Below, one piece after another: positions 34,833 to 43,295 of a DNA stretch of 64,000 nucleotides. The notes beneath the pieces were generated by a model. It worked only from the letters and a program-made list of their open reading frames with translations. It was not told the DNA's origin and made no database searches. Both the position numbers and the translations under genes were made by a program. Source of the stretch: Janibacter indicus (GTDB lineage: Bacteria > Actinomycetota > Actinomycetes > Actinomycetales > Dermatophilaceae); assembly GCF_900176385.1 (NCBI RefSeq), contig NZ_FWXN01000002.1:186001-250000 (forward strand), written 5' to 3'. How positions within the stretch are numbered: position 1 is the stretch's first letter; each line of letters opens with the position of its first letter.

Positions 34833-36527
34833 ATGTCAGCACCCACCCCGGGGGCCGACGCCCTCGTCACCCTCACCCACCTCACCCTCGACTGGCCCGA
34901 CGGCACCCGTGCCCTCGACGACGTCAGCGGGTCCTTCGGCCACGGCCGCACCGGGCTCGTCGGACGCAACGGCTCGGGCAAGACGACCCTGCTGCGCCTC
35001 ATGGCCGGCGAGCTCACGACGACCTCCGGCGCCGTGCACGTCGCGGGCACGGTCGCCACGCTGCCGCAGCAGCTCGGCCTCGACACCACCCGCACCGTGG
35101 CCGAGGCGCTTGGCATCGCGCCCGTCCTGAGCGCGATCAGCGCCATCGAGGCGGGCTCGCTCGATGGGGCGAACTTCGATGCGGCAGAAGGCCGCTGGGG
35201 CATCGAGGCCGAGGCTCTCAGTGCCCTCGCGATGCTCGGTCTACCCGCGGAGCCGGAGCTGTTCGACCGGCAGCTCGGCGCCCTCTCCGGGGGTGAGGTC
35301 GTCACCGTCGGGCTCGCCGCACTCCAGCTGCAGCGGGCCGACGTCGCGCTGCTCGACGAGCCGACCAACAACCTCGACCGGGCCTCCCGGGAGCGGCTCG
35401 TCGCCGCCGTCGACGCGTGGCCGACGCAGCGCTCGCTCGTCGTCGTCAGCCACGACACCGAGTTGCTCGAGCACGTCGACCGGATCGTCGAGGTGCACGG
35501 GCGGGAGCTGCGCAGCTTCGACGGGCCGTGGTCGGTCTACCGCGCGGCGATCGACGCCGAGCAGCAGGCCGCCGCCGACGCCGTGCAGGCCGCGGAGCAG
35601 GACCTGCGCCGGCAGAAGCGCGACCGCATCGAGGCCGAGCTCAAGCTCGCCGGCCGGCAGCGGATTGCCGACCGCGACTCCGCGAGCAAGCGCGCGCCCA
35701 GGATCATCATGAAGACCTGGGGCATGCAGGCGGAAAAGTCCGCCGCCAAGCACCGCGACATCCACGACGACCGGCTCCAGCGGGCCAAGTCCTCGCTCGC
35801 CGACGCCGAGGCGCGGGTCCGCGAGGACCGTTCGGTGCGCATCGAGCTACCCGCGACCCGCGTGCCGGCAGGGCGCACGGTGCTGACCCTGCGGCCGGTC
35901 GGTCCCGACAAGGTGACCGCGGCCCCCCCTTCGAGGCTCCTCCGTCACACCTCTGGACGACGCCTTCGCGATGTCGTCGTGCGCGGGCCGGAGCGGATCG
36001 CGCTCACCGGGCCCAATGGCGCCGGCAAGACCACGCTCCTGCGCGAGGTCCTCGGGCTGCCGACGCGCGTGGAGCCGGTGGCGCGACTCGTCGGGCGCAT
36101 CGACGAGATCGGCCACCTGCCGCAGCGGATCGAGCTCGACGGCGACCTGACGATCCTCGAGACGGTCCGGGCGGCGGCCCCGACGGTGCCGCCGCAGCAG
36201 GTGCGGGCGTCGTTGGCGCGATTCCTCTTCCGGGGCGCGCTCGCGGAGCGGCGGGTCGCGGGCCTGTCCGGCGGCGAACGCTTCCGCGTGGCGCTGGCCA
36301 GGGTGCTGCTCGCGGACCCGGCGCCGCAGCTCGTGGTGCTCGACGAGCCGACCAACAGCCTCGACGTCGACAGCGTCGACCAGCTCGTCGACGCGCTCTC
36401 GGCCTACGAGGGGGCCCTGCTCGTCGTCAGCCACGACGAGGACTTCCTCGGCCGACTGGGCCTCACCCGCCGCTGGGAGATCCGCGACGGTCGGCTGGGC
36501 GAGACCCCGGTGCCCGCATTGCCGTAG
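34833..36527 (+). CDS. ABC-F family ATPase (ribosome protection or translation factor)
   Basis: A 564-residue soluble protein with two ABC domains and no membrane segments. Walker A motifs are GLVGRNGSGKTTLLRLMAGE and IALTGPNGAGKTTLLREVLG, signatures LSGGEVVTVGLAALQL and LSGGERFRVALARVLL, and Walker B/E motifs VALLDEPTNNLDR and LVVLDEPTNSLDV. Between them is the basic interdomain linker (RQKRDRIEAELKLAGRQRI...KRAPRIIMKTWGMQAEK). ABC-F proteins act at the ribosomal E site. Two oddities: the dispersed repeat at 35926-35956 encodes a foreign linker stretch, and the stop codon lies inside a GCATTGCC palindrome. Confidence 0.88.
   Translation: MSAPTPGADALVTLTHLTLDWPDGTRALDDVSGSFGHGRTGLVGRNGSGKTTLLRLMAGELTTTSGAVHVAGTVATLPQQLGLDTTRTVAEALGIAPVLSAISAIEAGSLDGANFDAAEGRWGIEAEALSALAMLGLPAEPELFDRQLGALSGGEVVTVGLAALQLQRADVALLDEPTNNLDRASRERLVAAVDAWPTQRSLVVVSHDTELLEHVDRIVEVHGRELRSFDGPWSVYRAAIDAEQQAAADAVQAAEQDLRRQKRDRIEAELKLAGRQRIADRDSASKRAPRIIMKTWGMQAEKSAAKHRDIHDDRLQRAKSSLADAEARVREDRSVRIELPATRVPAGRTVLTLRPVGPDKVTAAPPSRLLRHTSGRRLRDVVVRGPERIALTGPNGAGKTTLLREVLGLPTRVEPVARLVGRIDEIGHLPQRIELDGDLTILETVRAAAPTVPPQQVRASLARFLFRGALAERRVAGLSGGERFRVALARVLLADPAPQLVVLDEPTNSLDVDSVDQLVDALSAYEGALLVVSHDEDFLGRLGLTRRWEIRDGRLGETPVPALP
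35926..35956 (+). repeat. Dispersed CCCTTCGA...CCTCTGG repeat inside the ABC-F gene
   Basis: A 31-base segment matching 1481-1511 with about four differences. In the ABC-F frame it encodes PSRLLRHTSG, placed just before the second nucleotide-binding domain. The frame is kept. Confidence 0.6.
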
Positions 36528-36566
36528 GGCAATGCGGGCAGGACGCGCATTGCCCTACGGCAATGC
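36516..36566. repeat. Two GCATTGCC palindromes between convergent genes, each donating a stop codon
   Basis: GCATTGCCGTAGGGCAATGC is at 36516-36535 and GCATTGCCCTACGGCAATGC at 36547-36566, with starts 31 bp apart. The TAG at 36525-36527 ends the ABC-F gene, and the TAG at 36557-36555 on the other strand ends the PAP2 gene. Both proteins therefore finish with the same residues, ALP. Likely a bidirectional terminator. Confidence 0.85.
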
Positions 36567-37220
36567 AGCGTCGCGGCGAAGCGGGAGGCACGCCAGGGCG
36601 AGGGTCGCGGCGGCGGCGCCGAGGGTCAGTCCCATGACGACGTCGCTCACGTAGTGCACCCCGAGGAGGAGTCGGTCGGCGGCCGTCAGGGCGACGGCCG
36701 CGAGCGCGAGCAGCGTGGTGCCCCAGCGGACCCAGGCGCGCTCGGCCAGCCGCGCGAGGGAGACGAGCAGGACCGCGCCCAGGGCGATGTTGGTCGCGTG
36801 CCCGCTCGGGTAGGACCAGCTGCCGACCTCGGCGAGCGCGACGCTGGGGCGGGGGCGGTCGACGATCTCCTTGCACACCGCACCGAGCGCCCACCCGAGC
36901 ACGCCCACCGCGACGGTGACGACCGCGGCGCGGAGGGCGAGGCGTCGCCGGGCGACGAGCACCCCGGCCCAGATCGCGACGAGCGGGTGCACGACCCACG
37001 GTCCGCTGAGCGCGGCCCACACGTGCGCCGCCGTGCCGAGCCGGTCGTGGTCGGCGAGGACCGCGGTGGCCCGGGAGGCGCTCCCTTCGTCGAGCTCGCG
37101 CAGCGTCGCGGAGGGGAGGATCGCCCACTCACCCAGCGCCGCGACGAGGAGCATGACGGCGGTCATGGCCGACACCGCAGCGACGACGCGAAGGGGGGAG
37201 ACGCGGCGGTCGGTCGGCAT
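36555..37220 (-). CDS. PAP2-superfamily phosphatase
   Basis: A 221-residue membrane phosphatase with about six hydrophobic segments. The three catalytic motifs are present: KEIVDRPRP, SYPSGHATN and DRLLLGVHYVSDVV (the second motif His and the final R...H...D). Such enzymes dephosphorylate lipid phosphates, for example undecaprenyl pyrophosphate or phosphatidate, on the outer membrane face. The start at 37220 (MPTDRRVSPLRVV) is preferred; an ATG at 37238 is also in frame. Divergent from the TrmH gene. Confidence 0.87.
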   Translation of the reverse strand: MPTDRRVSPLRVVAAVSAMTAVMLLVAALGEWAILPSATLRELDEGSASRATAVLADHDRLGTAAHVWAALSGPWVVHPLVAIWAGVLVARRRLALRAAVVTVAVGVLGWALGAVCKEIVDRPRPSVALAEVGSWSYPSGHATNIALGAVLLVSLARLAERAWVRWGTTLLALAAVALTAADRLLLGVHYVSDVVMGLTLGAAAATLALACLPLRRDAALP

Positions 37221-37250
37221 CCACCGATTGTGCGGCATGCTTGACCCGCC

Positions 37251-38060
37251 ATGTCCGATCTCGTCATCACCTCACCGGCCAACCAACGCCTCAAGGACCT
37301 CGTCACCCTGCGTCGTCGCCGGGCCCGTGAGGCCACCGGGACCACCCTCGTCGAGGGTCTCGAGGAGACCACCCTCGCGCTCGACGCCGGGGTCCGGCCG
37401 CTCGCCCTCTTCCACTGCCCCGAGCTCATGCTCGACCCGCAGGTCGGTGCCGCGCTCGTCGAGCGCGCCCGCAACCTGGGGGCCGAGATCGTCGAGCTGG
37501 GGCGCACCGCCTTCGACAAGGTGGCCTACCGCGAGGGGCCCGACGGGATCCTCGCCAAGGTGCCCGCTCCCGGCCGCCGCCTCGAGGACGTCGAGCTGCC
37601 CGACGGCGCGCTCGTCCTGCTGTGCGAGGGCGTGGAGAAGCCGGGCAACCTCGGCGCCATGCTCCGCACCGCTGACGCCGCCGGCGTCGCGCTCGTCCTC
37701 TCGGCGGACCCGGTGACCGACTGGGGCAACCCCAACGTCATCCGCTCGAGCAAGGGGACGGTCTTCTCGGTGCCTGTCGCGGCCGCGAGCACCGACGAGG
37801 CGTGGGCCTGGCTCGCCGAGCACGGGGTCGAGGTCGTCGCGACCACCCCTGACACCGACGTCGAGCACACCGACGCCGATCTCACCGGCGCGGTCGCCGT
37901 CGCCGTCGGCTCCGAGAAGTACGGACTGACCGATGCCGCCCTCGCCCGGGCCCAGCACCGCGTGCGGATCCCCATGGTGGGACAGGCGAACTCGCTCAAC
38001 GTCGCCACCTCGGCCGCGATCGTCGTCTACGAGGCCGTGCGTCAGCGCCGGACGTCCTGA
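37251..38060 (+). CDS. TrmH/SpoU-family RNA 2'-O-methyltransferase
   Basis: A 269-residue SPOUT methyltransferase. The N-terminal substrate domain is NQRLKDLVTLRRRRAREATGTTLVEGLEETTLAL. The catalytic domain has motif 1 KPGNLGAMLRTADAAGVALVLS, motif 2 AVAVGSEKYGLTDAAL and motif 3 VRIPMVGQANSLNVATSAAIVVYEAVRQR, which form the SAM-binding knot. It methylates a ribose 2'-OH in tRNA or rRNA; the exact nucleotide cannot be told from sequence. Single gene. Confidence 0.9.
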   Translation: MSDLVITSPANQRLKDLVTLRRRRAREATGTTLVEGLEETTLALDAGVRPLALFHCPELMLDPQVGAALVERARNLGAEIVELGRTAFDKVAYREGPDGILAKVPAPGRRLEDVELPDGALVLLCEGVEKPGNLGAMLRTADAAGVALVLSADPVTDWGNPNVIRSSKGTVFSVPVAAASTDEAWAWLAEHGVEVVATTPDTDVEHTDADLTGAVAVAVGSEKYGLTDAALARAQHRVRIPMVGQANSLNVATSAAIVVYEAVRQRRTS

Positions 38061-38107
38061 ACCACCCCGATTACGGGGGTGGCCCCGCCCTGTGCCACGA
38101 TGCCTGC

Positions 38108-38749
38108 ATGCGCGTTGACCACGTCTCCTATGCTGCAGACCAGTCCGGTGTCAAGGCCACGGCCGAGCGCCTCGGCGAGGCCCTGGGCGTCACGCCCGTC
38201 GACGGCGGGATCCACCCGCGTTTCGGCACGCGCAACATGATCCTCCCGCTCGCCCACGAGCGCTACGTCGAGATCGTCGAGGTCCTCGACCACCCGAGCT
38301 CCGACAAGGCCCCCTTCGGTCAGGTCGTGCGCGCCCGCTCCGAGGCCGGCGGCGGCTGGATGGGCTGGGTCATCCGGGTCGACGAGGAGATCGAGGCCGT
38401 CGAGGAGCGCCTCGACCGCAAGGCGGTCGCGGGCAACCGGCGCCTCTCCGACGGCCGCGAGTTCCTGTGGAAGCAGATCGGCATCAAGGGCACACTCGCC
38501 GACCCGCAGCTGCCCTTCTTCGTCAAGTGGGGCGAGGGCTCGCCGCACCCCTCCGAGGAGGCCTCGACCGAGGTGACGATCTCCTCGCTGATGATCGCCG
38601 GCGACCAGGCCCGGGTCACCGACTGGCTCGGAGGGCTCCCGCCCGAGGAGACCTCCTCGGTCATCACCTTCGACTTCGTCGCGCCGCACGGCACCCCCGG
38701 CCTGATGTCGGTCACCTTCAACACCCCCGGTGGTCCGGTCACCCTCTGA
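38108..38749 (+). CDS. VOC / glyoxalase-like domain protein
   Basis: A 213-residue protein beginning MRVDHVSYAADQSGVKATAERLGEALGVTPVDGGIHPRFGTRNMILPL, the opening of glyoxalase-like proteins: a His on the first strand, then a helix, then FGTRN. Later segments YVEIVEVLDHPS and TEVTISSLMIAGDQARVTDWLGG suggest a second betaalphabetabetabeta module. Metal-dependent lyase or dioxygenase relatives are known; function here is unknown. Single ATG at 38108; the kinase gene follows 10 bp later. Confidence 0.8.
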   Translation: MRVDHVSYAADQSGVKATAERLGEALGVTPVDGGIHPRFGTRNMILPLAHERYVEIVEVLDHPSSDKAPFGQVVRARSEAGGGWMGWVIRVDEEIEAVEERLDRKAVAGNRRLSDGREFLWKQIGIKGTLADPQLPFFVKWGEGSPHPSEEASTEVTISSLMIAGDQARVTDWLGGLPPEETSSVITFDFVAPHGTPGLMSVTFNTPGGPVTL

Positions 38750-38759
38750 CCGCCCTCCC

Positions 38760-40070
38760 ATGGCCCGGCTCGATCGCCTCGGCGAGTTCTTCGCCCTCGA
38801 CGACGACTGGGTCCGCCCCGGCGGCACCGTCAGTCGCGGTGACGTCCTCTTCACCCTCGCGGTCGTCGCCGCCTCGCTCTTCGTCCTGGAGCTGATGCGC
38901 GCGCTCGGCGGGCTCGTCGAGATCGACGCCCCCCGCTGGCAGCAGTGGCTCTACACCGCCGTCCCCGCGCTCTTCCTGCTCACCCGGCGCCGCCTCCCCC
39001 TCACCACGGTCATCGGCGCCTCGATCGCCTACTGGGCCATCTCGACGCTCGAGCCGCTCATGGCCAGCCTGCTGTCGACCCAGATCGCCTACTTCCTCGT
39101 CATCCTCGGCGGGGTCGCCTGGGCGCGCAGCCGCCGGGCGATGGCGGCGGTCTACGCGGTGGTCCTCTTCCTGATGTTCCTCTGGCTGGTGTGGGGCATC
39201 GCCGTCGGCCAGGTTCTCAGCGACATGGTGGCGGCGAGCGACCCCGACGCGTGGGTGCCGGCCACCATCGCCGCCCCGCTCATGCTCGGGGTCATCAACG
39301 TCCTCTACTTCGGCGGGGCCGTCCTCGGCGGGCAGGTCGCCTGGCGCTCCGCACGCCAGCGCGCGCGCCTCGAGCAGCAGACGGTCACGATCCGCGAGCA
39401 GACCGAACGCCTGCGCGAGAGCGCCGTCATCGATGAGCGCCTGCGCATCGCCCGTGAGCTGCACGACGTCGTCGCGCACCACGTCTCCGGGATCGGGGTG
39501 CAGGCGGCCGCGGCCCGTCGCGTCATGGACCGTGACCCCGAGGCGGCGAAGGGGGCGTTGGCCCGGATCGAGGGTGGCAGCCGCGACGCCGTCACCCAGA
39601 TGCGTGGGCTCCTCGGCACCCTGCGGATGCGCGAGTCGCCTACCGGCGCAGTCGATCACGCGCCCGAGCCGACCCTCGGGGACATCGCCGAGATGGCGCG
39701 GGCCCGCAGCGGGTCGGGTCTGACCGTGGTCCACGAGCTCGTCGAGGCTCGTGAGGGTGACGTCGAGGCCGTGCCGGCCTCGGTGGGGCACTCGCTCTAC
39801 CGCACCGCCCAGGAGGCGCTGACCAATGTCACGAAGCACTCGACCGCCCGCACCGCCCGCGTGACCGTGCGCGTCGACGCCGAGCACGCCGAGGTCGAGG
39901 TCACCGACGACGGGCGGCCGCGCCCCGGGACCTCCGGCACCGGCATGGGCCAGCTCGGCATCCGCGAGCGGGTCCAGTCGCACCACGGGAGCGTCGAGAT
40001 CGGGCCGCGCCCGCTGGGCGGATATCGCGTCCGGGCGCGGATCCCCCTGCGCTCCGGGGGTGCGCGATGA
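38760..40070 (+). CDS. Sensor histidine kinase (HisKA_3, NarL-type partner)
   Basis: A 436-residue kinase. Five to six transmembrane segments occupy residues about 25-185. A short coiled coil follows (RLEQQTVTIREQTERLRESAVIDE), then the dimerisation/phosphoacceptor helix RLRIARELHDVVAHHVSGIGVQAAAA (His about 236), then an ATPase domain with SLYRTAQEALTNVTKHS (N box) and GTGMGQLGIRERVQSHHG (G box). The signal is unknown. The ATG at 38760 has no obvious ribosome site; the kinase overlaps its response regulator gene by ATGA. The cognate target is probably the ABC exporter just downstream. Confidence 0.9.
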   Translation: MARLDRLGEFFALDDDWVRPGGTVSRGDVLFTLAVVAASLFVLELMRALGGLVEIDAPRWQQWLYTAVPALFLLTRRRLPLTTVIGASIAYWAISTLEPLMASLLSTQIAYFLVILGGVAWARSRRAMAAVYAVVLFLMFLWLVWGIAVGQVLSDMVAASDPDAWVPATIAAPLMLGVINVLYFGGAVLGGQVAWRSARQRARLEQQTVTIREQTERLRESAVIDERLRIARELHDVVAHHVSGIGVQAAAARRVMDRDPEAAKGALARIEGGSRDAVTQMRGLLGTLRMRESPTGAVDHAPEPTLGDIAEMARARSGSGLTVVHELVEAREGDVEAVPASVGHSLYRTAQEALTNVTKHSTARTARVTVRVDAEHAEVEVTDDGRPRPGTSGTGMGQLGIRERVQSHHGSVEIGPRPLGGYRVRARIPLRSGGAR

Positions 40071-40762
40071 GCGAGGTGCTGCGCGTGCTGCTCGTCGACG
40101 ACCAGCCGATCATCCGGTCCGGCTTCGCGATGGTGCTCTCGGTCGAGGACGACCTTGAGGTCGTCGGTGAGGCGGCCGACGGGCGCGAGGCCATCGAGCT
40201 CGCCCGGGCGCAGCGCCCCGATGTCATCGTCATGGACGTGCAGATGCCCGTCATGGACGGCATCGCCGCGACCCGCGAGATCGTCGCCGAGGATCTCGGT
40301 CGGGTCATCATCCTGACGACCTTCGACGCCGACAGCTATCTCTTCGACGCGCTGCGGGCCGGGGCCAGCGGGTTCCTGCTCAAGAACGCCGAGGCCGAGC
40401 AGCTCGTCGAGGCACTGCGTGCCGTCGGCCACGGTCACGCGCTGCTCGCGCCCGAGGTGACCAAGCGGGTCATCGAGCAGATGTCACCGCCGGGAGCCGG
40501 CGGGGGAGCGGGTGCGACAGGCACCGGGGCACCCACCGGTGGTGCCCACGCCGAGCTGCTGGCGCACCTGACCGACCGGGAGCTCGACGTGCTGCGGCTC
40601 ATCGGGGCCGGGCGCTCCAACTCCGAGATCGCCGCCGACCTCGTCATCGGCGCGGCGACGGTCAAGACGCACGTGTCGAGCATCTTCGCCAAGCTCCAGG
40701 TGCGAGACCGGGTGGGCGCGGTGATCATCGCCCACGAGTCGGGCGTCGTCGGCGGGGGCTGA
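40067..40762 (+). CDS. NarL/LuxR-family response regulator
   Basis: A 231-residue regulator. The receiver domain has LLVDDQPIIRSG and the phosphoacceptor Asp57 in DVIVMDVQMPVMDGIAA, with IILTTFDADSYLFDALRAGASGFLLKNAEAEQL (switch Thr and Lys). A Gly/Ala-rich linker (PPGAGGGAGATGTGAPTGG) precedes the LuxR helix-turn-helix LTDRELDVLRLIGAGRSNSEIAADLVIGAATVKTHVSSIFAKLQVRDRV. Partner of the kinase at 38760. A strong hairpin (40767-40786) follows. Confidence 0.93.
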   Translation: MSEVLRVLLVDDQPIIRSGFAMVLSVEDDLEVVGEAADGREAIELARAQRPDVIVMDVQMPVMDGIAATREIVAEDLGRVIILTTFDADSYLFDALRAGASGFLLKNAEAEQLVEALRAVGHGHALLAPEVTKRVIEQMSPPGAGGGAGATGTGAPTGGAHAELLAHLTDRELDVLRLIGAGRSNSEIAADLVIGAATVKTHVSSIFAKLQVRDRVGAVIIAHESGVVGGG

Positions 40763-40766
40763 GGCT

Positions 40767-40786
40767 CCTCCCCCCGCAGGGGGAGG
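40767..40786 (+). terminator. Hairpin after the response regulator gene
   Basis: CCTCCCCC-CGCA-GGGGGAGG, a perfect 8-bp GC stem with a 4-base loop, five bases after the regulator stop. It may terminate or attenuate transcription into the ABC transporter genes. Confidence 0.75.
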
Positions 40787-40844
40787 GCCAAGACCACCCC
40801 GGAGACGGATCCCGTGGACTCCCTTCGTCCCTAGCGTTGGGGCC

Positions 40845-41762
40845 ATGGACAGGACATCGCAGACGATCACCGTGGAGGGGCTGACGCGACGGTTCGGTGA
40901 CTTCACCGCCGTCGACCACGTCGACTTCACGGTGCCGCAGGGACAGATGACCGGCTTCGTCGGAGGCAACGGCGCCGGCAAGACGACGACGATGCGCATG
41001 ATCATGGGCGTCCTCACGATCTCCGAGGGGCGGGTCCTCTGGGGCGACCGGCCGATCACCGCCGCCGACCAGCGCACCATCGGCTACATGCCGGAGGAGC
41101 GCGGGCTCTACCCCAAGCAGAAGGTCGCCGATCAGCTGATCTACCTCGGTCAGCTGCGCGGCCTGAGCGCCCGGCGCTCCCGGGAGTCGGTCATGACCCT
41201 CCTCGAGCGCCTCGGCCTGGGGGAGCGCACCGACGACACGGTCGAGTCGCTCTCGCTCGGCAACCAGCAGCGGGTGCAGATCGCGGCCGCGCTGATGATC
41301 GAGCCGGCCGCGCTGATCCTCGACGAGCCCTTCTCCGGCCTCGACCCCGACGCCGTGGACTCGATGGCCGACCTGCTGCGCGAGCACACGGCACGCGGTG
41401 TGCCGGTGCTCTTCTCCAGCCACCAGCTCGACCTCGTCGACCGGCTGTGCGACCAGCTCGTCATCCTCGCCAAGGGGACGGTGCGGGCGACCGGCACCCC
41501 GACGCAGCTGCGGGGCGGCGCCCCGCGCCGGCACAAGCTCGTTGCGGTCCGTGACGCCGGCTGGGTCCGTGACCTGTCGGGGGTCACGACCCTCGACGTC
41601 GACGGCCCCACGGCCGTCCTCGACCTCACCGGCGACTCCGAGGCCGAGCGCCAGCGGGTGCTCGGCGAGGTCCTCGCCGAGGGGCTGCGCCGTGGTGGCG
41701 TCACCGAGCTGACGCCGATCGTGCCGCCGCTGTCCGAGGTCTACCGGGAGGTGACGGCATGA
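40845..41762 (+). CDS. ABC exporter ATP-binding protein (NatA/DrrA-like)
   Basis: A 305-residue ABC ATPase. It has FVGGNGAGKTTTMRMIMGVL (Walker A), MPEERGLYPKQKV (Q-loop region with the PEERGLY feature of NatA), ESLSLGNQQRVQIAAALM (signature SLGNQQR), LILDEPFSGLDPDAVDSM (Walker B) and LFSSHQLDLVDRLCDQLVIL (switch His). A C-terminal accessory domain follows. It pairs with the permease at 41759 (ATGA overlap). NatAB systems export Na+ or drugs; the substrate is unknown. Confidence 0.92.
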   Translation: MDRTSQTITVEGLTRRFGDFTAVDHVDFTVPQGQMTGFVGGNGAGKTTTMRMIMGVLTISEGRVLWGDRPITAADQRTIGYMPEERGLYPKQKVADQLIYLGQLRGLSARRSRESVMTLLERLGLGERTDDTVESLSLGNQQRVQIAAALMIEPAALILDEPFSGLDPDAVDSMADLLREHTARGVPVLFSSHQLDLVDRLCDQLVILAKGTVRATGTPTQLRGGAPRRHKLVAVRDAGWVRDLSGVTTLDVDGPTAVLDLTGDSEAERQRVLGEVLAEGLRRGGVTELTPIVPPLSEVYREVTA

Positions 41763-42985
41763 GCACCGCGACGACCTCCCCTTCGCCCACCTCGACCGGA
41801 TCGGGCGCCGAGTCCACCTCCACCCGCAGCGCCTGGGCCCTCGTCGCCCAGCGTGAGCTGTCGGTGCGGCTGCGGGACAAGACCTTCATCGGGTCGACCC
41901 TGCTGTCGCTCGTCATCCTCGTGGCCGTCTTCGGCTTCCAGGCGTGGAATGCCAACAAGGAGGTCACCTACGACCTCGCCGTCACCACCCAGTCGCAGCA
42001 GATGGGGGAGTCGATCGTCGCGGCCGCGCCGGACATCGACGACAAGGTGACGATCGAGCTCGTCGAGGTCGACGACGCCCGGGCCGCCGAGGCCGCCGTC
42101 ATGGACGAGTCCGCCGACGCCTGGCTGCACCCCACCGACGACGGCTGGGAGCTCGTCGGCCGCTCGGAGGTCAGCTCGGGGCTGCGGGACATCGCCACCG
42201 AGACGGTGAGCAGCACGGTGCTCGCGGCCAACGCGCAGCAGGCAGGCACCGATGTCGCAACCCTCCAGCAGGGGACCGCCGTCACGACCGACATCCTCGA
42301 CGGGGACGCGGAGCAGCAGGGCATCGCCAAGGCGGTGGGCTTCGGCATGGCGATCCTCTTCTACATGTCGGCCGTGATCTTCGGGATGTACCTCGCGATG
42401 AGCGTCACCGAGGAGAAGCAGTCGCGCATCGTCGAGATCATCGCGACGTCGATCCCGCTACGACACCTGCTCTTCGGCAAGCTCATCGCGGCCGTCGTGC
42501 TCGCGGTGGCCCAGCTGCTGCTCTACGCGGCCGTGGCGGTCATCGGGGTGAGCTTCACCGACTGGGGTGACATGCTGCCGAGCTTCACGAGTGGGCTGGC
42601 GTGGTTCGTCGTCTTCTTCATCGCGGGCTTCACGTTGATCGCGGCGCTCTACGCGGTGGCTGGCGCGCTCGCCTCGCGACAGGAGGACATCCAGTCCACG
42701 TCGATGCCCGTGACGATGCTGCTGATGTTCATGTTCTTCGGCGCGATGTTCGCCACCGGCCGCCTCGCCGAGGTCCTCGCCTGGATCCCGCCCTTCTCCG
42801 CGGTGCTGCAGCCGATGCGCCTGGTGTCGGGCGAGTCGCAGTGGTGGCACGCCCTGATCAGCCTGGGGATCCTCGCGGCGGTCACCGTCGGCGTCATCCT
42901 CGTCGCCGAGCGGATCTACCGCCGGGCGCTGATGCAGACGGGCGGCAAGCTCACCTACAAGGAGGCGTGGAACGCCGAGCTGTGA
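41759..42985 (+). CDS. ABC-2 type permease (NatB-like)
   Basis: A 408-residue permease. The first transmembrane helix is near residues 40-60 (FIGSTLLSLVILVAVFGFQAW). A large extracytoplasmic domain follows (VTYDLAVTTQSQQMGESIVAAAPDIDDKVTIELVEVDDARAAEAAVMDESADAWLHP), then five more helices including AVGFGMAILFYMSAVIFGMYLAMSVTEEKQSRIVEIIATSIPLRHLLFGKLI, the typical ABC-2 segment with the EEKQSRIVE loop that contacts the ATPase. Forms an exporter with the protein at 40845. A terminator follows at 43035. Confidence 0.9.
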   Translation: MSTATTSPSPTSTGSGAESTSTRSAWALVAQRELSVRLRDKTFIGSTLLSLVILVAVFGFQAWNANKEVTYDLAVTTQSQQMGESIVAAAPDIDDKVTIELVEVDDARAAEAAVMDESADAWLHPTDDGWELVGRSEVSSGLRDIATETVSSTVLAANAQQAGTDVATLQQGTAVTTDILDGDAEQQGIAKAVGFGMAILFYMSAVIFGMYLAMSVTEEKQSRIVEIIATSIPLRHLLFGKLIAAVVLAVAQLLLYAAVAVIGVSFTDWGDMLPSFTSGLAWFVVFFIAGFTLIAALYAVAGALASRQEDIQSTSMPVTMLLMFMFFGAMFATGRLAEVLAWIPPFSAVLQPMRLVSGESQWWHALISLGILAAVTVGVILVAERIYRRALMQTGGKLTYKEAWNAEL

Positions 42986-43295
42986 GCACTCGCCGCCGGC
43001 GCCGTACCGCGGCGTCGGCGGCCACGGACTCGATCGGCCGGGCACCTGTCAGGGGTGGTGCCCGGCCGGTCGTCTGCCCTGGCTGGCTGGGGGGAACGGC
43101 GAACGGAAAGGGGGAAGGGGGAAGAGCCGGCTGGGTGGCTACGCCGTTGCTCCGTGCTGTGGGTCAGGCTGGATGCGGTCCGGGGGAGGAGACGGAGTTG
43201 GGTTGGCATAGTGCTCCGGTCAAGCTGTCAGGTGCCCGTCGTGTGGCGACCCGTACTGTGGAGCAATGGCGTAGGGCTCGGATCGGCCCCGCGGC
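42986..43295. other. 310-bp convergent intergenic region
   Basis: It holds the terminator hairpin at 43035-43068 and, after that, about 225 bp (43070-43295) with G-rich tracts (GGAAAGGGGGAAGGGGGAAG near 43108) and no convincing ORF, repeat or binding site that I can recognise. Confidence 0.6.
43035..43068. terminator. GC-rich hairpin after the ABC permease gene
   Basis: CGGCCGGGCACC (43035-43046) pairs perfectly with GGTGCCCGGCCG (43057-43068) around a 10-base loop. It lies 50 bp after the permease stop, between convergent genes. Confidence 0.8.

Noticed and set aside
43070-43295. Small gene in the convergent gap before the second copA
   Set aside because: Short frames exist on both strands but show no codon pattern, ribosome site or recognisable sequence.
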